Source: Diadema setosum
Taxonomy: Eukaryota; Echinodermata; Echinoidea; Diadematoida; Diadematidae
NCBI GenBank assembly: GCA_033980235.1
Contig: CM067064.1
Location: 7,802,501-7,866,500 of the forward strand
Length of the DNA: 64,000 nt
Direction of reading: 5' to 3'
Made by a program: the position numbers and the translations under genes. The notes below the pieces were generated by a model. That model worked only from the letters and a program-made list of their open reading frames with translations, was not told the DNA's origin and ran no database searches. Of the stretch, positions 41,718 to 52,559 are shown piece by piece (positions within the stretch are counted from its first letter, which is position 1; every line of letters begins with the position of its first letter).

Positions 41718-42097
41718 TATGCTGCAGCCAGCTATGCACATTACCACATAAGCCTTTGGAGCCTGTAGTACATTACCACACAGTGTCTGTATTTTGTGTG
41801 GTATCAACCCATACCACAGGGAATTCAAGACATAAACACCGGTTATAGGGTATATACATTACCACATGGATCCCGCAGCTGGCTATTCACATTACCACGT
41901 GAGCCTGTGGTAATTGCCCATCAAGTCCTGTGGTATAGAACATAACATTATCAGGTATTCTTATGGTATTTTGTATGGTAACAGTTCATACATTACCACA
42001 TCGATACCACAGTCAGCTATTCACATTACTAGCCTTTGGAGCCTGTAGTAGGCCTACATTACCATACAGTGCCTGTATCTTGTGGTATTTTGTGTGT
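41718..42097. repeat. CATTACCACA minisatellite with ~285-bp internal duplication
   Basis: The core cattaccaca recurs many times, alternating with tgtggta. The block agcctttggagcctgtagta with the following gtgxctgtattttgtg occurs at about 41750-41802 and again at about 42028-42097, implying a larger duplicated period. Confidence 0.75.
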
Positions 42098-42116
42098 ACT
42101 TCCGTCCCCTTCCACC

Positions 42117-42140
42117 GCCCCCCCCCCCCCCCCCCCCCCC
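42117..42140. repeat. Poly-C tract
   Basis: An uninterrupted run of about 24 C lies just downstream of the DUF4239 gene stop codon (42230) on the transcribed side. Confidence 0.9.
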
Positions 42141-42229
42141 GTCATTGCAACGTAATATTCCCTGTCTACCTATGTAAAATTCGCCATCTCTAACTTCATT
42201 GAGGGTCGCTCTCGCTCTCATCTGGGCTT

Positions 42230-42424
42230 TCAGAAGTTCATGTCGAGATCACTACCGAAAGAGGTCATCCCCGGGACTGCTACGGAGCTGATCAGGTTGG
42301 GAATGGAGCGCGACGGCGCCTTCTGGTTGGCGCCATTCAAGCGAGCCTTGTTGGTTGCCCGCTGCTGTTCCCTGTAGAAGTGTTCCGCCTTGCCCACGAG
42401 GTGCCACAGCGAGCCTAGATCCAC
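42230..42424 (-). CDS. DUF4239 gene exon 9 (C-terminus)
   Basis: A 195-base exon encodes VDLGSLWHLVGKAEHFYREQ, a basic stretch NKARLNGANQKAPSR and the end DLDMNF, with TGA at 42230-42232. It is GC-rich compared with its surroundings. Confidence 0.85.
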   Translation of the reverse strand: MDLGSLWHLVGKAEHFYREQQRATNKARLNGANQKAPSRSIPNLISSVAVPGMTSFGSDLDMNF

Positions 42425-42491
42425 CTGGCGAAGGGCGATGATTAGATGGATAGGGGTTAGCTTAGAAGGCGTGAGAGTGCGTGTGTGTTGT

Positions 42492-42522
<31 letters not shown>

Positions 42523-45500
42523 TTAGGGAGAAATAAGATGAAATTGACCGGAAGAAGGGAGCAAAAGGAAAGAAAGGAAGAAAGCTTCAAAGAAGTAACG
42601 AAAAACCGGAAAATGTTTCAGCATAGGAAAGACAAAGAAGTAAGGAGGAAATTTTGAAAATAATGTGTAAAAAATGATAACGGAAACGGAATTATCTGTA
42701 GAATAATAACCAAAAATCATAATCTAGGCTGAGATATTTTTATAATGATAACAAAGACGTCATAATCTAGAATGTCACTTTATAAGCAAAGCGAGAAAAG
42801 TACTCAATCAGCTGGTCATATGCGATGGTATATGGCTTATTAAGTCATTTATCCATAACTGCATTCGCAGTTTGTATATAATTATGTCACTAATTATGTA
42901 CTCGAAAATATAATACAGTGATTGTTTGGCCAGAGTTTATTTTTATTTTTTTATTTTTTGTATAATGGACTCTTGATGGTGAGATATCACATAAATACAA
43001 ATCATTCTGTGTCGACACGTGGCATCGAAAACATCTTCGACACACCCACAACGTCAGTCAAAATACGAATGACCGGAACTCACCCTGAAATGTCCACTAA
43101 ACGGACTGTCGAGGTCGCCGACCACGTAGCACAGCAAACTGATGGAGAAGACTGTGATGATGCACATCATGAGGTCCATCTGAACCGACCCGGTCTGCCA
43201 CGCAAAGAAAAAAAAAGTTGTGATAATAATAAGTTGTAAACTGGCGTATAGTTATGAGAACAAAAGACAAATTTAACACACTGAGAACACAAATTAATTT
43301 GCAAAAATAAACCTAAATAAGTATGATCACTACAATGTCTTTGTAGCCCCAAAAGTAGAGAAAGGCTCATAATAATAGAATGAAGAATGAAGAATCTTCG
43401 GTCACATCGGAATTCAAATGTTATTAGAGAAGAAGCAATATCAACAAAAAAAAAATGAAGAAATTTGAAATGTTATTTCATATAAAAAATCAAAAAAGAA
43501 ACTTGGTTGTTGAATTTGTTTCATGAATATTTCTTAAATTCCTAGATTAAAAGAATGAAATAAAGAAATTACATCCATTTTGTCAGCTTTGCGGCTTACT
43601 CCTCATGCTATTTGAAGTTTGAGTTAACAGAAAATTCTTATTTTCCTCCTTTAGTTCCCCACTTTGTATTTGCTTGAGGAAATAAAGTGATACAAGGGAA
43701 CAAGACCTTATTTTTGCTGTTTCATTCATATCACTCATTGTGTTAAATTGGTCTTTTCTTGAAGGGTATTTGCAATTAAATAACAAAATTTCAATTCGTG
43801 CAATTTTTACTTTTGTGCATTGGCGGACAAAAACGAATGTCTTCATTCGTGTGTAAAATTTCACTTTGTATTATCTGCCATGATGACAGGCAATTAAATT
43901 AGCTTTATTTTGGTGTATGATACAATGATTTTTGTTAAAATCTTCTACTGTTTAAGAAACATGAACTTGAAAAAGTGTTTACTTTCTTCTTTTTTTGCTG
44001 AGTATATTATAAATAGATATGTTTCCTGCTGTTTGACAAGAAAAAATATAGCAATCTTTTTAAAGGACAGACACTTATTGCACCAAATTCTCAATCATTA
44101 AAACATTGTCAAGATTTTCAATATTCGCTAGATTTCTTCTTCGCCATTTGAACGAGTGAATCTATGAGATTACGTCACAAAAGATTCTACCAATCAGGTC
44201 TCACCCTGATGAGCATCACCCCGACAAAGGAGAAAAACCCTAGCATCTCTAGGAAGAGCCAAAGGAGGGGATGCACCGTGTAGGCCAGAGTCATGTGCCG
44301 CTGGGAGGCACAGGTCGATAGCTCCTGCAGGTTGCCTATCATTTTGTCCTGAAAATTTCAATAATTAAATGAATTATGGATAGCTAGATAGATAGATGAA
44401 TAGATCGATGTGTAGATAGATAAAGGGATAGATATAGATAGATATAGATAGGTACATTATGTAGATAGAACTATTAGAATTAATGAATAAATAACTATAG
44501 TAGTTCGATAGATAAAGCGATAAATAACTAATCAAAAAGTTTGCGTATTTCTAAACAAGAAAATAACATATTTGTCTTGCATGTGCGAAATGAACAAGGA
44601 AACAAACTTCAATAAAGGATGAATGAAAATGAATACGTTTGATAAAGATATACTTTCAATAAAAATTGTAATATGACGTAATAATAAGAATAACAACTTA
44701 TATTCATACGTGAATAAGATTTATCAAAGTCAGACACGCAGTAAGAATGCTGAGAGATTCAACCGCTTCAATCGTTTTGATGAAACAATGATATTTGTCA
44801 CAGCCGCTTAATCCATAAATAATATAATCATGACATAATGACACAACAACTTTTCTTCTTCTTTAATGAAGATGAAATGAAGTTTGTTAACAGGTTGTTA
44901 GGCAGTGAATCATTTCCTATTCTATGTTCGCTTCAGATGGTACTTCTATACCACTCTATTTACCATCGTGTTTGTTTTATCTACGTCACCACAGACATGG
45001 TCATCTTATTGCACTTTGAAAATTAGTTATTGTATGGACAGCTAACCATCATCGTGGAGTCGCAGTTTTCCATGCTCTTGTCGTCTGCCTGTAGCACGTC
45101 AACCAGGCCCCAGATCTGGCCGGCCGAGTACTCGTGGAGATAATCCTTGGAGCTCATCCCCCGGAGGCCCGTCACCTGCTGCATGATCGAGATGACCTCC
45201 GTCTTCACAAGTTTGAAGATCTGCACGAGTGCGCAAGGTGCCACAAAGTAAAACACTCTATCTCCAAGATGTCAGTAGATGAATAGTAGACAGAATTAGT
45301 CGGTGAAGCATTTTGACAATTAGCAAGACTATGTCATTTGCGATACTCTTGGATAAAACGCGTGTACAGCTGAGCCTATTGTTGCAAGTTATGATATGGA
45401 CACGTGGGAGGTAGGAGTTATTGAGTCAAGAATGTAAATATGGATGTGGACATAAGAAATTCTGAGATATGGGCATTCCCTAAATGTTACATCCATACTG

Positions 45501-48500
45501 CATGTTAGGTGATAAGAAAAGTTGATAGGACAGAAATGCATATAATACAATTGAAATTGACTGATTAAATGAAACTTTGAAATAAAAATGAAATTATACA
45601 TCAGTAATCCAATCTATGAAAAGGATGCGTAGAAGCGCGACGAAACTTGTTTATGTTGGTTGAATTCGAACGTTCAAAGTGCGAAGTTGTGTTCCTAAAT
45701 TGAAGTTGGTAGTATACGTGGGACGAAATTTAATGTCTATCCAGCTAGTGCGAAATTAAATGCCAATTTTGAATCGTTAAATTGAATTAATTTCTCTCTA
45801 CATTGAATGAAATAGAATTAAAAAATGGCATGAAAGAATTACAGAAATATAACAAACCGTGAGAGTACAGCAATGACCAAAATCTCTTGAATTTGAACGC
45901 CTTTTCATTAACTTGAATGCAAATTTGATCAAATTGGATGGGAAAACCTGTATTGATAAGGTACATCTAAAGATGCTATACTGCTGCCTTGATCACTTTT
46001 TAGTAATAAAGGTTACAATTACCGTCATAATCATTACTCTTCTTGTAGTATACAGTATATCGTAGTAGTAGGAATAGTATAGTAGTAGTCGTAGTAATAG
46101 TAGTAGTGGTATGGTAGTAGCAGTCGCGGTAATGCTACCAATAATGATTATTGTAATGATAACACAACCACAACAACAATCAAGATTGTAGTAGCAGTAT
46201 TGGTAGTGATAATATTTATGATGATGATGACAATCACAACGATGATGATAATAATAATAACAATGGTAATAATAACAGAAATAATTGAAATGAATTTAAC
46301 AACGATAACAAGCAGAAGAAAGTGGAAGAATTAAAAAAAAAGGATATTGATGGAAGGGGAAGATAAAGAAGAAAAATGATGTTAATAAGGAAGAGAAGTA
46401 CTAAGGAGACTACTGTAATAGACTTTGAATGGAAATGTGCCTTGTCATTAAAAAGAAAATATTTGTGCTATGCAGTCATTAATTAGCAAGCGTATCAACT
46501 TCAACGCTTATACCTTAAGCTTCTTTTGGCAAGTCAATGACTTCATTCGTGACGCCATGACTAGGATTTGATCCAGGAGCCCGACCTCGGCCGAGACGGT
46601 GACCGTGATCATCCGTTGCTTGTCGAGCACCGATTGGAAAGTGAAACCAAACGTCACACTGTAAGGCAGTGGAAGGTCGGTGAGAAGTTGCAGTTGAATG
46701 AATATTTAAACAAATCATAGGAATCAGTAACGGCAGACCATTAACAATGCAGTCTACATGATCTAGTTATAATGAAAACGGTAATAACGAAATTCTCGTT
46801 AACGGTACAGATTTAGGTCCAAAATTATCAGCTATCTATCTTTCACTTTTAATGTTCAGCTGTAACAAAATCTTGATATAACAAAAGAAAACGGCCCTTC
46901 CTGAGGACTTCGTTATAACGGGAGTGCAATATATCAAAGAAGTGGACTGTGTGGGAAAAAACAAGAACATTGGAATAATTAGTGATGGAAGGTCTGCGAA
47001 TGACGGTGCATACACCAATATGGACAGTCAATCGCTTTGATCGCATTCTCAATATGCGCGGTCACACTGGCAAAACATCGAGATCTTAAAGTTCGCGATC
47101 TTAATTAAACTTCGCGATCTTTTGCCAGTCTGACCGCGCCTATTATCGTGGCAATGCACGCAAAGGAAACTGATAGCGTGATTTTATCATCCAAACAGTA
47201 CAAATTCAATATGAGTCTGTGAGTGCTGTCGACATTTCTTTCCTTAATGTAACGCGCATGTGATTGTCATGGGCAAGTTGAACACGTATTCAAATACTTA
47301 CGCATATACAAGGCCAGCCGGTGCAAGGAAACAGGCTAAAGGGGGAGATATTGAAGAAAGAAAAGAAATATGTGTTGCAGTCAATGTCAAAAAGTGATTA
47401 TTGTATTTCAGCAGGTGAGTGACGTCATCGTATTCAAAGTCAATCGTCAACTGTTGTTTCGGTAAAGGGCCTACATACTCAGAATGAATATCTAAAACCA
47501 AAGTTATGTATATAGTGTTCTTTCATTACCTACTGTTGGTAATTATCATTTTTTAGATACAATGAATTGCCGAGCTTGCTTTAGGTACTTTGTAATATTA
47601 ATTTTGCTAGAGGAATACGTCCAGCCCTAAACCAACTTGGGTGGACCACTATTTCCCCGAATTGCTTTGTTTTTCCAATTTCCGTTTGAACGTTATATTC
47701 CCTCCCCCCCCCCCCCCGCCCCCGATAAAAAAAAATCGGAATAATTTTTTCGAATGTTGAATATATACCACTCATCCTCTGGGTGTCATCAAATAAGAAC
47801 TCTGCTTGTCCTCTAGATACACAAACACACACATACCTCTCACACACACACACACACACACACCAAAGACCAATAGTGACCTTAATAATATTATGATGAC
47901 TACCACTTACCCACAGCATCATTGATGTTGGTCATACCATCGGGCCAAAAGGCCGTCACAAGGGGTAGCTGAAGAAGGAGGAGGCACGGGCAGAGGGCCA
48001 GGGAGATGACCGCTGGGAGGGTGATGAATATGAGAGAGACGGGACGGTTGAAGTGCCGCTTCAGCGTGCTCATGGACTCCACATCACCTGCAGACAGGAC
48101 TGGGGTTAGAAGATCACATCTAAGTCATTGATTATGTAACTTTCTAAAATTTGCGACATGCGGGCGCACGATGGCGTGCGTCACAGAGCAAAAAACATGC
48201 GTAACTGAGCAAGCAAATAGTAAAAACGTCGAGAAAGCGTCTGGAAATTAAGCTCGTTATTTTCTAAAACGCCCAAGAGTCCAAGTACGGATACTTACAC
48301 GGATCGAGTTTTTCGTCCGGGTCGCCCACGTTGCCGAGACGCATGGTGGAGCCATCGAGGATGACACCGACCTTGTTGTCGCCGGGTGGGGGCGTCAGCT
48401 CGTTCAGTCGCCGCTTTTTCCACCAGGCCGTGATCATAAGGTAAAGCATACCTGTGTGGGGATGTGAAGATACTGAGGTCTGTACATACCATCCGATATA

Positions 48501-50923
48501 GCCATTTGAAAGCAGCCATTCATTTTTCATGCGCTAGAGTGGCTAGATTACGTGCCTTCTGAAGTTCCGAATTCCAGTCAACTGCCGCATAATATAATGA
48601 CTCAAATGCCATTGTGAAGACCGAATGAAATACGGCACAAATAACGGCAATTAAACAAGAATGCAAATATCACTATGAACACAATAAGCGTTTACACATG
48701 ACATCGCTGCATGACATCGCATATCGTGGAAGTACCCCGGGGAAGTACTCAAGTGACTGATGTACCCGTCTTACCTTTTCCTGCAATGATGATAAATGTT
48801 TCATTTCTTCTGCATAATCGTCGTTATGTTATGTTGATTAGAAAACAACATATTCCAAATCGTGAAGATTCAAGCACTCAAGTGATGCATGTGTACTTAC
48901 ATTCTCTCATGTTCTGCCAAGGTCAAGTTTTGAAACTATTTCATGACATTTTTGGTACCTCACTTACAGCAGATGAGAATCACTTTGTGATACCTCATCA
49001 ACTACGGCATATGTAATTAACTACAATAGTTCATGAATTACGATTAATACTCTAATTTAGGGCTGTCCAGTATCTTTTTTTCTTGTTTGCTTCTCAGAGA
49101 ATAATTTTGAAGTAACTATGTCATTTATCAAACATCAAAGTTTTGCATTTACTTTAGGCAGGATCAACCTCAGTTTTTGTGATAAGTGTTGGCCGTAATG
49201 AAGCACAGACAATCATTGATTCGGACTCTATACGTATTCTAAAAGGGGTACACATCCGCCAAACCAACTCTTTTTTTTTTTTTTTTTGCTGTTTAAATGA
49301 AGCAAATACTAATTTCAAACTTTGATTGAAAGAAAATGACGACGATACAGCAGACAGAGCGATACCAACCGCTCTGGTGTAATACATAACATCACTTACA
49401 TCACTTTCATTACGCAAGTCCTCATCTATATTGTTCTACTGAGGGTATGGTGCTTGCCTGATTAGCACTTTGTAATGAGAGTTCAGGAATAAAATCCGTT
49501 ACGAAAGCGACTTCAAAAGCGATGATTCTTAAGCCATTTGCCTGTAAAATATTATGTAAGTCCCTGTAATATGGCGGAAGATCGTGTATAGCAAGACTGA
49601 TATAAGAGAGGCAAGTAACAAATGTCTTTAGAATTGGCTTCTTGCACCATAATAATGTATCTAGGCAAGCGTGTCACTATAGACTCTCCCACGTGGCGAA
49701 TTATAATTAATTTACAGACAATGAGAAGCTTTAATCGACACAAGGACGTACCAACCACGAGCAACTGGTTGAAAGTGCTGACCTCACTTTTCGTTGTAAT
49801 CCATGATGTAATAATAGTAATTTGACGTCGTTAGGACTGAAGTATCCTAGAATAGCTGAGGCTAGATTTCGAAGCCGTCACGGATGTCGATAAAGGCCCG
49901 GTCCCACTGCACTTACGGATGCAAAGGGGATGTAAAGCGTACAAAAAATCTTGCCATCCGTTGGAAAACGCTACGAATCCGCTGTGTACCCATCGCATAC
50001 GTGTTTCATCCGCTCTATCCATCGAGCATCCGTCCACTGTGATTTCATCCGCGCAAAAAGTTTTAAGCTGCTTAAAACTTTTAGAACGGATGAACTTTCC
50101 GCTGTGTACGATGTAAATCCGCGACATACGAGCAACAAACGTTGTATGTCCGTGCGGCATCCCTTAAACGTCCGCTGCATCCTCTCTGCATCCTCTGGGC
50201 ATCCTCGCAACTCACATCCGCTGCAGCTAAAAACGGAAAGAGGGAGGAAAGATATGGTACGTGGAACGTCTTTACATCGTTAATAGCACGTTAATAGAAA
50301 GGATGTAAGCGTATGCATCTCGTATATAAAGCATTTCGAAAGCATTCCCTCTGCATCCGCTCTGCATCCGCTCTGCATCCGCTCTGCATCCACTCTGCAT
50401 CCGCTTTTTCTGCTATGCGTCCGTTTCGCAATTATCTCCGGTAACCCCCTCGGAGCTGTCATCCCCTTCCATCCGCTTTCATCCGCTAGGTTTCCGATGG
50501 ACATCCGTTTAACATCCCCGCTACATACTACCCACGTCCGTTCTATTTCCGTTCTATTACCGCCAATTTTCGCCAATTTTGTCAATTTCTGGAGCGGATG
50601 AAAGCGGATGAAGCCATCCCCGAAATTTTGCTCGTCCGCTGTGTCCTTTCTGCATACGCTTTGTGTCCGTCGGCCAGTGGGACCGGGCCTTAAGCAGCGG
50701 ACGCACATAATGTTCTCTACATACTGGCGATGTAATGGTGCAATGCATCTGATTGAACCGTCTTGAATGTTCGAGCGTGTTATCTCTGCAATATACAGCC
50801 AGATTGTTCACCAAAATATGCCATTATTTTCATCACTTTCTTAATGGTGGCAGCACCATGTTCAGACACATGTTCAGGGAACTTTTCTTGGTGTGCATGC
50901 GTGTGTGTGTGTGCGTGTGTGCG

Positions 50924-50954
<31 letters not shown>

Positions 50955-52083
50955 TTGGGGGGATCCGGCCCAAGGGACAATTTAATATCTAATATAAGAT
51001 AATTAGTGAAACTTTATGGTTCTAATGAATTGATGACGGGGTGATAAAGTCTCCCAAGACTACATAGGCTGGCGGATGTGTGATTCACATTACCGACATG
51101 CGATTGTATTTTAGATTTTGTTTTATTGTTGATGTTGTTTGTCGTGTTATCTTTGTGGTGATCAGTTAAGTGAAGGATGCAGATGAAATGCTCTTACTCG
51201 ATTAAATAGCTGAAATAATTAGGTAGTACCCACTGCATGCTATAAGGATTAGAACTAACATTTGCTGTCGGGCGGGAGCTCGGTGGTCTAGTGGAGATGA
51301 CGCCTGTCCGGAGATCAGAAGGTCGTAGGTTCGAATCCTGCTCGAGTATGTACGCCCATGATTGCTTTTATCAAGGCTGTATACTAAAACACTGATAAAT
51401 TCAGTGCTTATTCAAGTCGGTGTATATATGGTCAATCAGTTGCAATGAAGACATCTCGACGGAAGAATTTCATGAATTTGAATAAACAAATGTATAATAA
51501 ATTTCGAGAGTAATTCCTACTTAAGCATGCAGTATACCACTTACTATCCTCTTAACCCGTTGAGGACGAGTCCCGAGTATACTCGGGCAGGTGTCTATGG
51601 GAAATGCGTGTTGTAGCAAAATCAAACCGTCCTCAACGGGTTAAAAGGGGACAAATCGTGGCATAAAAAATTCAGAAGCAAAGCTTGTATAGTTGAGATT
51701 CCCAAAACAGCTCTGAGAGTAAACTTAATAAAAGCATAATGAATTACAAAGCAGAATACCCTCAAACAAACAAACGAAATAAATTTGAACTTGAACTTGA
51801 ACTTGAACAAACAAACAAAAATTAAATATGTAGAAATGTTTGAGGAACATTGATATCATGGCTTATATCGTATGGATGCCTTACCTACGAGAAGGAGGCC
51901 AATAAGTCCAAAAGGCGGGGCCACGAGCAGGGCCACCGACACGTCGATCTCGGGAGCTCCCACCGGTTCGCCCGACGGTTCGGCGGATGAAAGAGCTGTA
52001 GAGCTCTCGGGTTCCCCTTCAGGTAGCAGAAATACCGATGTCTCCGGCTCCAGGGTCATCTCGGGCTCGGGCGACGACGCCAT
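42230..52083 (-). CDS. DUF4239 (bestrophin-like domain) multi-pass membrane protein
   Basis: Nine exons join to 1332 bases, 443 residues plus stop: 51885-52083, 48299-48451, 47911-48087, 47302-47335, 46514-46658, 45047-45220, 44205-44348, 43084-43194 and 42230-42424. All have GT-AG borders. An acidic S/P-rich N-terminus precedes the membrane segments: VALLVAPPFGLIGLLLVG, a second within PVSLIFITLPAVISLALC..., a third in FLAPAGLVYAAVTFGF, then HPLLWLFLEMLGFFSFVG and MMCIITVFSISLLCYVVG. A domain order of 'GxxYAxxxxF', 'PLLWxxL' and GDLDSPFSGHFRV matches the bacterial/plant DUF4239 family, whose last helix is followed by a 'DxPFSGxxxV' motif. Function is unknown; an ion-channel role is only suggested by the bestrophin-like label. 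The start ATG at 52083 is the first in frame after an acceptor at 52194. Confidence 0.78.
43084..43194 (-). CDS. DUF4239 gene exon 8 (last helix, PFSG motif)
   Basis: A 111-base, phase-0 exon encodes TGSVQMDLMMCIITVFSISL, then LCYVVGDLDSPFSGHFR. DSPFSG is the most diagnostic motif of the family. Confidence 0.87.
44205..44348 (-). CDS. DUF4239 gene exon 7 (membrane helix)
   Basis: A 144-base, phase-0 exon encodes DKMIGNLQELSTCASQRHMT, then LAYTVHPLLWLFLEMLGFFS and FVGVMLIR. HPLLWLFLEML matches the PxLLWxxLxxG motif of DUF4239. Confidence 0.85.
44378..44460. repeat. (TAGA)n degenerate tetranucleotide repeat
   Basis: A run of tagatagatagatgaatagat-type units with variants lies in a DUF4239 intron. 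Confidence 0.8.
45047..45220 (-). CDS. DUF4239 gene exon 6
   Basis: A 174-base, phase-0 exon encodes IFKLVKTEVISIMQQVTGLR, then GMSSKDYLHEYSAGQIWGLV and ends CDSTMM. The donor gttagc is weaker than the others. Confidence 0.83.
46050..46280. repeat. Trinucleotide-rich region (GTA, then GAT/AAT)
   Basis: Imperfect tagtagtag units pass into gatgatgat and aataataat runs, with simple-sequence character throughout. Confidence 0.8.
46514..46658 (-). CDS. DUF4239 gene exon 5
   Basis: A 145-base exon encodes VTFGFTFQSVLDKQRMITVT, then VSAEVGLLDQILVMASRMKS and LTCQKKLK. Acceptor ccttacag, donor gtataa, ending in phase 0. The hydrophilic helix after VLDKQ parallels the WEQFxxADxxVxxEA region of DUF4239. 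Confidence 0.85.
47056..47139. mobile_element. 84-bp palindromic MITE
   Basis: GCGCGGTCACACTGGCAAAA at the left and its near-complement TTTTGCCAGTCTGACCGCGC at the right enclose gttcgcgatc/aattaa/cttcgcgatc. The whole element can fold into one hairpin. Target duplication is unclear. Confidence 0.7.
47302..47335 (-). CDS. DUF4239 gene exon 4 (34-bp micro-exon)
   Basis: This 34-base exon encodes ACFLAPAGLVYA across its two split codons. Its acceptor is cctttag and its donor gtaagt. It was placed because it restores frame between exons 3 and 5 and supplies the GLVYA motif expected before the next helix. Confidence 0.78.
47911..48087 (-). CDS. DUF4239 gene exon 3 (TM2)
   Basis: A 177-base exon encodes DVESMSTLKRHFNRPVSLIF and a hydrophobic stretch ITLPAVISLALCPCLLLLQL, ending TNINDAVG. 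Acceptor gtctgcag, donor gtaagt. Confidence 0.85.
48299..48451 (-). CDS. DUF4239 gene exon 2
   Basis: A 153-base exon encodes GMLYLMITAWWKKRRLNELT, then GDNKVGVILDGSTMRLGNVG and DPDEKLDP. The acceptor is cccacacag and the donor is gtaagt. The phase is 1 at both ends. Confidence 0.82.
49894..50690. mobile_element. 797-bp Harbinger-type MITE with internal 11-bp minisatellite
   Basis: The ends AGGCCCGGTCCCACTG and CAGTGGGACCGGGCCT are perfect inverted repeats, with TAA on both sides (49891-49893, 50691-50693). TAA duplication fits PIF/Harbinger. The interior is filled with catccgct-type words on one strand, including about five tandem ctctgcatccg units at 50347-50410. Short open frames here derive from the repeat and are not genes. 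Confidence 0.85.
50899..50953. repeat. (GT)n microsatellite
   Basis: A GTGTGCGT-type repeat of about 55 bases lies in a DUF4239 intron. Confidence 0.9.
51272..51350 (+). mobile_element. tRNA-like SINE head
   Basis: An A-box-like TGGTCTAGTGG and a perfect B box GGTTCGAATCC lie about 45 bases apart. A T-arm (gtagg/cctgc) is intact but the acceptor stem does not pair well. This fits the pol III promoter head of a tRNA-derived SINE better than a working tRNA gene. The body may run to about 51500. Confidence 0.6.
51556..51640 (+). mobile_element. 85-bp TTAA palindromic MITE, copy 5 (best preserved)
   Basis: Perfect TTAA lies on both sides (51552-51555, 51641-51644). The terminal inverted repeats are CCCGTTGAGGACG and CGTCCTCAACGGG, and the internal palindrome is CCCGAGTATACTCGGG. 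It lies in the first coding intron of the DUF4239 gene. Confidence 0.82.
51885..52083 (-). CDS. DUF4239 gene exon 1 (start, acidic N-terminus, TM1)
   Basis: ATG at 52081-52083 begins MASSPEPEMTLEPETSVFLL and continues through VALLVAPPFGLIGLLLVG. 199 bases, ending in phase 1 before gtaagg. It is preceded by about 110 bases of leader and a pyrimidine-rich acceptor (ctcag) at 52194, so a non-coding exon must lie further right. Confidence 0.8.
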
Positions 52084-52193
52084 CGTTAACTGAATATGTC
52101 CGATGTCCAAAATCGCAAAGGGCGAAGTTAGAGGTGAACGAATATTTTGATGATGTCGAATGTAGATGTCAAGCCGATTCTTTGTGAAGCGCA
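52084..52193 (-). other. 5' UTR part of DUF4239 gene exon 1
   Basis: It is bounded by a strong acceptor (ttttttttcttctcag) just right of 52193. The leader is spliced, so the promoter lies further right. A donor-like CCATG|gtaagt at 61654 on the minus strand is one untested candidate for the upstream exon. Confidence 0.5.
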
Positions 52194-52495
52194 CTGAGAA
52201 GAAAAAAAAAACAGTAATATATGGACCTATGTGATAATGTGTCGGGATCTCATGTCTCGTCGATTCCTAGAATAAGTATTATATCAAAGTATTCAAGAAA
52301 CTTATCTGTAACTGCCATTCATGCCTAAACACCAAACAGAACAGAATTTAATATTCAAATTAACTTAGATTAGAAACCTTTGTCACATTGTTCGTATGCA
52401 CATAACAAAAGGATGTATACTCCTTCAGTAGGAAACATGTATCATTAACAAATACACAGAATTGCAAGTGACTGACAATTCAAATAAGCACACAT

Positions 52496-52501
<6 letters not shown>

Positions 52502-52546
<45 letters not shown>
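52502..52546. repeat. (CA)n microsatellite
   Basis: A near-perfect CA repeat of about 45 bases, upstream of the DUF4239 coding start. Confidence 0.92.
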
Positions 52547-52547
<1 letters not shown>

Positions 52548-52559
52548 ATACACATACAT

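Noticed and set aside
50340..50410. CRISPR-like array
   Set aside because: The 11-bp units are contiguous with no spacers, inside a eukaryotic MITE.
49831..50708. Overlapping open frames of 65-142 codons on both strands
   Set aside because: They lie within the Harbinger-type MITE and arise from its catccgct repeat words.
51272..51350. Functional tRNA gene
   Set aside because: B box and T-arm are good, but the acceptor stem does not pair and the anticodon arm is irregular. A SINE head fits better.
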